From the NCBI GenBank assembly GCA_025667525.1, contig CM046874.1, forward strand, positions 278,440,380-278,504,379: DNA of 64,000 nucleotides. The letters are read 5' to 3'. The stretch is from Glebionis coronaria (Eukaryota; Streptophyta; Magnoliopsida; Asterales; Asteraceae). The notes beneath the pieces were generated by a model that made no database searches, was not told the DNA's origin, and saw only the letters and a program-made list of their open reading frames with translations. Position numbers and translations under genes: made by a program. Positions 53,438 to 64,000 of the stretch are shown piece by piece (position 1 is the first letter of the stretch; each line of letters starts with the position of its first letter).

Positions 53438-54224
53438 GGGGCCGTTTGTTTAGCTGATATGGAATGAAAGTAATGGAATCACTCTCTAATACATACGTTT
53501 GGTTTACATTCGATAATGACACTCTGAATCAAAAATGTCAGAAAACTCATACAACCCATTACCTGGCAGATATCTTTTCTACCCATTCCTTCATTGAGTT
53601 TTTCTCTCTCTATCTCTTATCATCATAATCTCTATTTTTAACCATCTTACTCCTCTTTAATTTCTAACAATCTGGTTAACTTATCAAATGTTCATACATA
53701 AAAGCTTTAAACTGTGGATATAAACCACATTAATTTGGATTTTTGCAAATTGTTTTTTTTTTGTTATAATAAGATAGGAGTTGCATGTGCAGTTTTGTAG
53801 ATCTCATTACCTTTTTTTTTTGTACAATCCGAATACTAGATGAACATAACATCAAATATGATATTTTCATAGGTAAATTATTTTTATGTTTTTTGTATTT
53901 TAATGGATCGATGCAAATCAGTTTATTAACGTTCCTGAAGCAAAAATGAAAAGGGTATATTTTTTTGGGTATATAAAAAGAGGATCATATTGATATGCAT
54001 AATAAGCCAAAAGTTATGTTTTGATTAAAAGATTTGTTATCGTTTTTTTTTTCTTTTCTTTTGCAGCAGTCTTAGAAGATGAAGATAAAACTAATTTTGA
54101 GTTGATACCTGTATTTCGTAAATCAATCCAAACGGGAGTAATGAAAATTATAGATTGATTATCATTCCACCTCATAATGACACCCATACTCATAGTGATT
54201 AATGTCAACAAACCAAACCGCCCC
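53438..54224. mobile_element. PIF/Harbinger-type MITE 1 (787 bp)
   Basis: Terminal inverted repeats GGGGCCGTTTGTTT and GGGGCGGTTTGGTTTG (read inward), flanked by the 3-bp duplication TAA (53435-53437 and 54225-54227). No transposase. The 3-bp TAA/TTA duplication and GGGSCNGTTTG ends are typical of PIF/Harbinger (Tourist-like) elements. Confidence 0.75.
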
Positions 54225-54294
54225 TAATATTTGTGATCATTTATAAATCTTTCGGAGTATTCGTGATATTCTAGATTCACGGGAACACTTTAAC

Positions 54295-54480
54295 CCCGGG
54301 TGTTTTTTTGGCACCAATTATTGTCCACCCGACAAGGAATAGCTCCGGCAACTCTCCTGGTCCAGAGGAGCAACACTTGGAGTGAGACGAGCCGAGACTC
54401 GACCCTCGATCTCTTATTCCACAAAGTCTCTTCAGTGTGCCCATAAGTTTTGCGGAGGCGGGTACCTATTGGTGATATTG
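54295..54480 (-). mobile_element. Possible tRNA-derived SINE fragment
   Basis: On the minus strand GGGTCGAGTCTCGGC resembles a pol III box B (GGTTCGARTCC) in a GC-richer island within AT-rich sequence. A box A and an A/T tail were not securely found. It might be an unrelated repeat. Confidence 0.3.
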
Positions 54481-54689
54481 ACTTGGGTCAATATCACATG
54501 ATACTTGAGTCATTTGACGTAAGCACAAAAGCTCCACCCATTCATTGACTATCAATATGTTAAAAATGACATCTAATATAACAATTATTGTTGAATAAAT
54601 TCATCAAAACTTTCTAAATAAGTTCAGGTATTTATTATGGTTATATTGAAACTTATTTTATAATAACACTAACTTTAACAAAAGTCTTA

Positions 54690-55454
54690 GGGGCTGTTTG
54701 ACAAAATATTGTGATTTAGCGCTGAATGAATAATTACGCTGAATGAATCAAAGACTCTGAATGAAACATAGTTCTGAATGAAAATGATTGTTTGATTAGC
54801 ATTCTGAATACAAAAAATACTTAAGGATTTTAAAAAATACTATTCGCTATCAAGCAATTTTTTTTTAATGACAGTTTGGTGCAGCGAAGTATCTTGCGTG
54901 CCACCGAGGCATCAAGTCTCTCGACCCGAGTTCGAATTATCTCACGAAGAGAATATCAACCCCATGCTAGTCATCCAATTTCCCATTTAGATTTTTCAAG
55001 GCATTGCGCTGGGATTTGAACCCAGCTACCAATATAATAAAATATTTTGTAATTTAATTTTAAAATTATAAAATAAACTTGTAAAAAAGAAACGCTTTAA
55101 CGAAACAATGATCATTTGCAATAGTCTAATTACGTAAGTTTAGTTTGCGTTAAATATAATAAAATATTAGTATTATGCGAAGATATAGTAGTAATAATTA
55201 CTAGTATTGCATAACATCAGAAAAATAAATTGCGTATAATACAAATGGGAAAAGTATATTGTATGTGCCACGTGTATATGTAAATAAGTACACTAGCTAC
55301 TGAATGGCAGACCTATCCACCCCTTCTTGTCTCATTTAGTACTGGATTGAGTTGTTCAGTGTTATTCTTTTCTCTACTAAACAAACTTGCCTCTGACCGA
55401 CTAGGAATTCAGTACTGAGTTGTTTCATTCATTCAGCTTCTATCAAACACCCCC
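54690..55454. mobile_element. PIF/Harbinger-type MITE 2 (765 bp)
   Basis: Ends GGGGCTGTTTGACAAA and, on the other strand, GGGGGTGTTTGATAGA, with duplication TTA (54687-54689 and 55455-55457). Interior near the ends has repeated CTGAATGA motifs (left) and TCATTCAG (right), extending the inverted repeat. A possible SINE lies inside at 54866-55035. Confidence 0.75.
54866..55035 (-). mobile_element. Possible tRNA-derived SINE inside MITE 2
   Basis: On the minus strand GGTAGCTGGGTTCAAATCCC contains an excellent box B (GGTTCAAATCC), followed by a GC-richer body and a run of A (+ strand T run at about 54858-54868). The box B is very close to the 5' end, so the 5' tRNA half would be truncated. Alternatively an ordinary part of the MITE. 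Confidence 0.4.
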
Positions 55455-55884
55455 TTAGTTGTGTTTGTATGTTGTGTTAAAGTGCCAATTAAAGCTTTGT
55501 TGATTATGGGCGATATACAAAAATGCTATCATCAAAGGTTTAAGATAACCTCATTTGTAATCGTTATCAAAGTTTTATGAAGCCTCACATTATCTACCTC
55601 ATTGCATACTAAAGAATTGTATGCAAGTAGCGAAATTGTATTAACATCCCTATAAATTACAAATGTAATACAAATAGCAACCGATCAGATGCAACTAAAT
55701 ATAATACTTTCACACACTATAGCTTATAAACAAGAGAAAATTTCTAATTTGAACCTTTTACATGTCTAAATACGAAAATGGTCGACGCATAAAGTATTTA
55801 CCAAAATGAACTTTTTCAAAATAACAGTTAGATTAATGGCACATGTCAAATCTTACGAATATAAATTGCGGTACATGAGTATCT

Positions 55885-56345
55885 GTTATGCGCTTTGAGT
55901 TGTGCGCCTACTGCGTTTATCCAATTCTAGATGCGCCTAATGCATAAATGTAGATGCGCCTTGTGCACAAAATGTCTTATACGCCGCTATGCATCAGCAT
56001 TATGCGCCGTGTGCATAGTGGTTGTGCGCCATGTCCATTAGCATTATGCGCCTGGTGCAAATACAATGTACTATGCGCTTGTATGCATAGGTTTTATGCG
56101 CCATGGGTGTGCAACACAAATCCTTATGCGTCGTTGTGCATAAGTTTATGCATCTTTAGAAAAGTTTGTGCGCCAGGTGCACTTACTTAGTTATTTATGA
56201 ACCGCGATGCACCTTTAATCATTCATTTGTGCGCATGGTCTCGTTGAGTTCAAACGAAAAAAGAAAAAAAAAACATATGTATAAAGTTTGTGCACCAAGA
56301 TGCATAAAAAGTGCACCTTGTGCATAAAGTTATGTGCATTTTAGG
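55885..56345. repeat. Degenerate GCGCC/TGCAT repeat
   Basis: At least fifteen loosely periodic units of the form (T)TATGCGCC-N(3-8)-TGCATA or TGTGCACC, 20-40 bp apart, for example TTATGCGCCGTGTGCATAG. Period and unit are irregular. An apparent Cys-rich frame at 55954-56190 is a by-product of the repeat. Confidence 0.65.
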
Positions 56346-56522
56346 CTATTTTGATAAAGTGAAAAAAAAAGTTTAATTTAGTAAGATAGATACATAATGA
56401 GACTCATTTAGTAATTGTCTTTATAAACAAAGATGTTTTGGACAGCTGTCATATTAAGAGATGTTTAGAAGAACCCAAAATGCAATTTAGATAGCATTAA
56501 ATTACTGACCCCATAACATGCA

Positions 56523-56735
56523 TTGTGTTTATGATTTTTCTATCTTGTTTTTTAATTGCATATGATAAAAATGAAAAAAATACACAAGATTTTACAAAAA
56601 AATATATAAAAATTCACATTTTATAAATTTATGTGTATTTTTTTTTTTGAAACCTTATATGTTTTTTATATATTTTATATTACTTTTACCATATGCCCTA
56701 AGATACAAGATGAAAAGAATTGTTAAGTTAAACAC
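56523..56735. mobile_element. Possible small foldback element
   Basis: Diverged inverted repeat: TTGTGTTTA, ATCTTGT, GCATATGATAAAA on the left correspond to TAAACACAA, ACAAGAT and TTTTACCATATGC on the right, around an AT-rich centre near 56630. Ends and duplication uncertain. Confidence 0.45.
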
Positions 56736-56739
56736 AAGG

Positions 56740-58699
<1,960 letters not shown>

Positions 58700-58726
58700 C
58701 TTATAGAAAAAATCAAACATCCCTTA

Positions 58727-59173
58727 GGCTATGTTTGGTAAGAGCTTTTTTAAAGCTTTTATAGAGCTGTTAGCTTTTTTGTTAAAAAAATAATCTAATA
58801 GCTTTGTTTGGCACAACATTTTTTTAGAGCTGTTAGCTTTTTATTTTAACCAAATAGCTCTTAAATAAAAAGCTGTTCCATACAGCTTTTTAGATTGTCA
58901 AGAGCTGTTAAAGCTATAAATTACTGATATAACCTCCAACTATATTATAATTTATTAAAAGATGTCCTATTAAGTCATTTTACATTTTACCTTTACAGTT
59001 AACAGCTAATATACAAAACATTTTTATTAACATTAACAGCTTTTTAGCAATCAGCTTACAGCTTACAGTTAACAGCTTACAGCTTACAGTTAACAGCTTA
59101 CAGCTTACAATTAACAGCTTACAGCTTACAGTTAACAGCTTACAGCTTACAGCTAGTTTTGCCAAACATAACC
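58727..59173. mobile_element. PIF/Harbinger-type MITE 3 (447 bp) with internal minisatellite
   Basis: Ends GGCTATGTTTGGTAAGAGCT and, on the other strand, GGTTATGTTTGGCAAAACT, with duplication TTA (58724-58726 and 59174-59176). It lies in the downstream part of copia-D. Near its right end AGCTTACAGCTTACAGTTAAC is repeated about five times. Confidence 0.78.
59048..59153. repeat. 21-bp minisatellite in MITE 3
   Basis: About five units of AGCTTACAGCTTACAGTTAAC, nearly identical. It may grow out of the MITE subterminal repeat, since AACAGCT motifs recur throughout the element. Confidence 0.85.
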
Positions 59174-59176
59174 TTA

Positions 59177-59894
59177 ACCTCTTGAGCTTGACATACTAAC
59201 ACCAAACTTTAACTTTCAGAGATTGACAATTCAACCCTACCAATATCAAAAAGACATAACACACAAACAACACTTGGTTACTTTGTACAAACTTAACATT
59301 CTCTTTCAAACTGATCAAATGTAACAACACTTAAACGTGTCAATCAAACTCAACTGACTGCAGAACTTAGAGTGTTGAGCAGTACTATGACCCGTAGCCA
59401 GATAAACAGTTGGATCTGATAAATCAACCTTAACAATTTTAATAACATCAAACTAAACATTTTCTCTAACAAAATGTACATCTATTTCAAAATATTTGGT
59501 TTTTTCATAAAATACAGGATTTATTGCAATTTGAATAGCATACATACTGTAATTGTGGGAGATTTACCAAGAAAAAGGTTTGTTACAAGAAAATCTTTCA
59601 AAAGATTAGAAATCCAAATAACTTCACATGTTGCAGTAGCCATACCCATATATTATGCCCCAGTAGAAGACCTAGACACAGTGGTTTGTTTTTTGCTTTT
59701 TCAAAAAATCAAACTTTTACCAAAGTAAACATATTATCCTGAAATAGATTATCTAATTTTTAAACATTGGCCTAATCAGAGTCAATGAGTCAAGACAATT
59801 TAAGATTATTATCCTTATAGATTTGAATTCCGGTTTCATGTAGTTTTTTAAGTATCTCAACACTCTTGAGGCAATTTTTAAATGAGACTCAAGG
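59177..59894 (-). pseudogene. pol: Copia-D RNase H/C-terminal region
   Basis: Minus strand, resuming after the solo LTR: SHLKIASRVLRYLKN, then KKQTTVSRSST, MATATCEVIWISNLLKDFL, a garbled CDNxxA region, KPNILK for the KHFEID box, VREN, and a tail ending before MITE 3. Frames shift repeatedly. It corresponds to the RNase H and end of a Ty1/copia pol. Confidence 0.78.
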
Positions 59895-62607
59895 TGTAAC
59901 ACCCCACTTTGATAAGTGGACCGTTACATGATAATTATGGCGTATCATCAAAGCATGCAAGATAATGTCTTAAAACATAAATGACAATAAAGGGAAAACC
60001 GGAATCAAACATCGCTTCCCATACATAAGCCCAAAACATAAATAAAGTAAATGGAATAGGAAAGACAAAACAAGTGTCCAAGCAAGCATAAGTATATGAG
60101 GCAAAAGGAGAAGAATTCTAAGGCAACCTTCCATCCTATGCACGTCATCCAAATGCTTCAGGCTATCCTTTTGTACGTGCCGTTTGGGTCATGGAAAGAA
60201 AATATACGGCTGAGCAATACGCTCAGTGAACGGATATATGAAAATGATATGAATGGCATAAACATAAGTAAAGTATGAAATGAAAGTATGAATGATAGTG
60301 CATCGGAATAATGTAAGTCTTGGAAAACCTAGTGTACGTTTATAAACTGGTTTATATTCTGAAAAGACTTATGTTTATTTTTATACTGAAAACTGTATTT
60401 TAAATATGCCCAAGAGCCCATATAGGTCATGAAGTACCAACGTGCATGAATACTTAGAGGCGTGACCTCATCATGCAATTAGAGGGGTTCCCTCTAATTA
60501 TAATAGTCTGGGTTAGAGGGATCAACTCCATGTAACGGATGCAAGGCACACACCATAGTTACCATGTAATCTTGCTAAACTTGTCCTACGATGCACCCAT
60601 TCGCCCCACATGATAATAATAAAATAGGCCAAATAACTGAAAGGGACGCTGCGAGCAATCACTCTCACCGCAGAAGAGTCATAACACCGGTGCCTCTAGT
60701 GTTATGGTTATGGTACCTCCATAACTAGGTGGAACTGGCATGCATGTATATAGCTCAGGCAATCTAAAATATTAATCATATAAAGGCTGTTTGTATTTAA
60801 GACACGTAAACTACTAGGGAAAACAGATGGCTGCAAACGGGGAATCCTAAGTATAGGAAGAGAGTGTCCTTACTGAAGGACGGAATATCAGTACCTTGTG
60901 TCCAGCAATGAGGATGAAAACGGATGCGGATGAATTACTCCGACTTTACGATAGCTACATAATAAAAGGGACATGAATGAGTTGTCTGATTAACTTATAT
61001 ATAACTGATTATTAGTTTACTTGATGTGTTTTTAACTTGTTTTACTTGTTCTTTTCTTGTTTTTAGTGTTCTTAACTTATGTTACTGTTTCATGTGTTCT
61101 GATTAGTGTATTTCATGTTTTTATGTGTTACTATACTCGTTATATCATAATGAGTAACTTTCTAAAAATAACAGGTTTCCAGAAATAGAAAGGTTTCCAA
61201 AATAGTAAGTTTCCAAAAATAGAAAGTTTCCATTCTTAGAAATAAACTTGATTAACAAGTATAAAAAATATAAGCTATAGTTTTAACAAGCATAAAATAT
61301 AGGTCATGATTATATAGTAAAGTTTATTAAATAAATATTTTAGGTTAAAACAATAATTATTAATTAATAATATAATGCATAGTTTTATTAAAGATTATTA
61401 ATTAATAATAAGACATGGTTTTGTTTAATAAAACTATACTTTAGCTTGTAATAATTTAATTATGTCTTAATAAATACTTAGGCTAGTTCATGTATTATTA
61501 CACTTAATAAATTATAACCTAAGTTTTTCCATGATTAATTAGTTAATTATTACATGTACTTAATTAATTAATTTAACTAATTAAATGTTTAACCAAAAGT
61601 CCCACAAAACATACGACAAACCACCACAGCCCGCCACAGCCGGCGGCTGTGGTTCTTGCCATCGGCCCAACAGCAGCCACCGACCCCCAGCCGGCGCCAC
61701 TGTTGGCCAAGGGTTCCCACCGTCTAGCCGGTGTTCCCCCTGTCGTGTAGAAAATACCCACCGGACCCACCGAGAGCCCCATGGCTCTCGGTTTCCCACT
61801 GATTGCCCAAAGTTCCCACTGTTGGGGCTTTGTGGCTTGCGGCTGGCCAAGGAAAACACCACCCGACCCTTATGAGTTGCGGCTGGTGGAACAATAAGAC
61901 CAGCGAAAGTCTTATGACTCTCGGTTTGTGCGCAGCCGAGACCAAAACCAAACAAAACCCGAAACCCGTCCATGTTTTTATCATTGTAACATCATGTGTT
62001 CATAAAATAAATCAAATGAATCCTAATTAAAGAATGAATTGAAAAAGATTAAGGTTTAGTTAATTACCAATGCGTGATGCTTAAATGATTTAGAACACAA
62101 ACACAATCCCGTAACCAAATCAACAACCAAACAATTTCTTTTTCCCTTTTCTCTTGGTGTAGCAGGCGGCAAAGAGGAACAAGGGAGCTAGGGGTTTTAG
62201 TTTTTCTTGATAAATGTGTTAAATGAGTTTTGTGTTTAGTTTTTCTCCTGACATGTAAAATTGTAAATGGGTCGGGCTAAAGGACCTCTCCTTTCTTTCT
62301 TAGCCGCGGCCTACAACACACACACATAAGGTTTCGCTTTTATTTCATGTGTTAATAGTTATCGTACGTGTTCGTGTTTTAAATGTCGTGTTTTATTTCT
62401 TGGATTGTCTATAAGTATAATACGTAAATACTTATCGTGTATTAAAATTAATAATAACATACGTAATAATTTTAATAATTAATTAATATACGTATCATTT
62501 ATATTAAATATTCGTGACACGTGTCGTATATTAATTAATTGTGAAGTTTTAATTTAACCGTGTTTTCATGCATTTAATGTTCTTAGGTATTTTATGCGGG
62601 TTTTACA
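59895..62607 (-). mobile_element. Solo LTR related to the Tekay-type LTR (2,713 bp)
   Basis: Minus strand: starts TGTAAAACCCGCAT at 62607, ends GGGGTGTTACA at 59895, with collinear blocks shared with 4351-7391 (GCATGCTTTGATGA-ACGCCATAAT end block, TTACCATAACTCC..-type block, GGAAACTTTCTATTTTT units). Flanks CAAGG (59890-59894) and CAAGT (62608-62612) agree in four of five bases. The interrupted copia-D frame continues on both sides, so it is an insertion reduced to one LTR, presumably by LTR-LTR recombination. Confidence 0.85.
61610..61975. other. GC-rich patch inside the solo LTR
   Basis: Strongly GC-rich segment in AT-rich LTR sequence, at the position equivalent to the GC patch 5110-5335 of the Tekay LTR. 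All frames on both strands are fairly open here because of composition; I recognise no protein. Confidence 0.6.
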
Positions 62608-64000
62608 CAAGTGGTGAGACATTGCGTATCATATGATACGTCGGTTCTAGTATGAGTGAGGTAAATAATTTTTTTCAACAGCTTTTGATATTCAAAAATG
62701 TTTTTGAGGTATTTGTTAGTTTTACTTTCATTTAAAGCTAGAACACACTTTTCAGGAAGGGTATAGTAATAGGCGAGCCAACAACTCAAATTCATGTATT
62801 AATTCAAGGAAATACTTTCTTTGAGTTGTGCAAACTCTTTTGTTATTTTCAAGAACTTTAGTACCTAAAAATATTTCATTTTTCCAAGATCTTTAAACAT
62901 TAATTACTCTTCAGAAACTCTTTGAAGTTATCAATCTCAATGTTACTGTAACTAGTAACAACAAATTAATCCACATACACAAGAAGAGAAGTAAACACTT
63001 TTCCAGTTTTCTTAATGTGAAGAGAATAGTCATATTTTCTTTTAACAAAGTCATGCTCAACCAAGGCAGTGGTGAGTTTGGCAATCCACTGCCTCGGGGC
63101 TTACTTTAAGCCATATAATGACTTATTCAATTCGCTTACTTTAGTTTGATGAACATTATCAAAGCCAGGGGTAAAGACATGTATACATCTTTAGTTAAGT
63201 GACTATACAAAACTAACATTCTTAACATCTAATTGAAACAAAGGCGGGTTGTTAGACACGACAACACACATAAGACATCTAACAGTCACCATTTCCACAA
63301 TAGGACTAAAGTTTTCATCAAAGTCTATACCATCTCTTTAACCATACCCCTTAGCTACAATTCTGGCCTTATACTTATCAGTTTTCCTAGAAGCCTCATT
63401 TAACATATAACCACTTACAACCAATTGGGTTTCTATCAATGGGTAAATTAGTTGATGTCCAAATGTTATTTCTGTTTAAGGCCTCAATTCATTGTTCATA
63501 GCTTCTACCTAGTTAACATCCTTAACAACTTCATTATAGGTAACAGGTTCCACATACTTACTTAAGGTAGTGGCAAAATAGTAGTTCACATAATTTAATT
63601 TATAATAATTTACTTGCTTCTCAATGCCTTATTTATGTTTGATATCAATGACATAATCATTTAGCTTGATAATTTAGTGGGTCTACTAGACCTCCTTAAA
63701 ACCAGGCTGCCAATCACGAGGATTAGGGTTACTCCTTATGTTTGGTGGTGAATCACTAAGGCCAGAATTATTATCCAAGACATTGCCCTAATAAAGGTAG
63801 TTTTCATCCAATTAGGTTGTAGGGTCCACTTCAAATGTATTGATAGAAGCATCATTAGTCCTTGAAGGGACTCTACCATCCATGCTAGATGTTTCTCTTG
63901 TCTCATACTTATAGTTTTTGGTTATAAAGAAAGGTTAAATGTTTAACATCACTTAAATAACCAACATCTACCAAATCACCTCCCTTATTGTTTCTCATTT
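62608..64000 (-). pseudogene. pol: Copia-D reverse transcriptase (continues beyond the window)
   Basis: Minus strand from the window edge: a DNNSGLSDSPPNIRS-type spacer, EAMNNEL, NPIGCKWLYVK, YKARIVAKGYG, DGIDFDENFSPIVEMVTVRC, SNNPPLFQLDVKN, PGFDNVHQTKVSELNKSLYG then LK-stop-APRQW (about 63100), LTTALVEHDFVKRKYDYS, and the active-site region LLVYVD with a stop in place of the second Asp (about 62975), then LIYLTHTR-like KIIYLTHTRTDVSYDTQCL up to the solo LTR. Heavily mutated. Confidence 0.85.

Noticed and set aside
55954..56190. Cys-rich 78-codon frame, like a secreted Cys-rich peptide
   Set aside because: Cys and Ala codons come from TGC and GCG/GCC words of the repeat; spacing irregular and no convincing signal peptide.
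61573..61984. Overlapping GC-rich frames on both strands, up to 130 codons
   Set aside because: Inside the solo LTR; several frames open at once because of base composition; no domain.

Overview
This is a plant nuclear window made almost entirely of transposable elements. I found no intact host gene and no tRNA or rRNA gene. The retroelement proteins point to the daisy family (Asteraceae): a copia element with a very long coiled-coil linker between Gag and protease, a second copia Gag with a DERKAANLDQRLKSLIMSVL-type segment, and a chromovirus Gag with a [23 protein letters not shown] segment. These resemble retrotransposon proteins I recall from composites such as Tanacetum. That is recollection, not a search result.

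Left half (1-30.9 kb): a four-level nest. (1) The oldest host is a decayed Tat-lineage Ty3/gypsy element on the + strand (1102-4350, resuming at 30575). (2) A Tekay-type chromovirus with about 3-kb LTRs (4351-30569, target duplication GCAGG) sits inside it. (3) A large Ty1/copia element, copia-A (14995-30196, target duplication CTATT), sits inside the chromovirus 3' LTR. (4) A 3,067-bp TG...CA insertion that looks like a solo LTR (22456-25522, target duplication CTAAG) sits between integrase and reverse transcriptase of copia-A. Positions 1-1101 look like the end of another LTR that cuts the Tat protease.

Middle (30.9-49.3 kb): a diverged tandem repeat; the 5' part of copia-B (minus strand, same LTR family as copia-A); the Gag of a different copia element, copia-C (minus strand); and a nearly complete Athila-lineage Ty3/gypsy element (36718-48719, minus strand, target duplication AGATG) inserted in the copia-C LTR. 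The Athila LTRs have non-canonical TA...TA ends.

Right part (49.3-64 kb): lower-density repeats. These are a foldback element, a pseudogene of the Myb/SANT-like family often labelled glutathione S-transferase T3-like, a 5'-truncated LINE tail, three PIF/Harbinger-type MITEs with TTA/TAA target duplications, possible SINEs, a degenerate GCGCC/TGCAT repeat, a 139-bp TA microsatellite, and a minus-strand copia RT/RNase H relic (copia-D) split by a 2.7-kb solo LTR related to the Tekay element.

The most interesting observations are: three short GT-AG introns in the chromovirus Gag region that splice in phase; a stem-TATA-stem architecture kept between copia-A and copia-B although the stems differ in sequence; arrays of ATTCCG in three elements; a conserved Cys/His motif in the copia linker; a copia-B 5' region with no recognisable capsid Gag; and the non-TGCA Athila LTR ends. 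Boundaries given with target duplications are exact to the base as read by eye. Other boundaries are approximate. No alignment, search or folding program was run.
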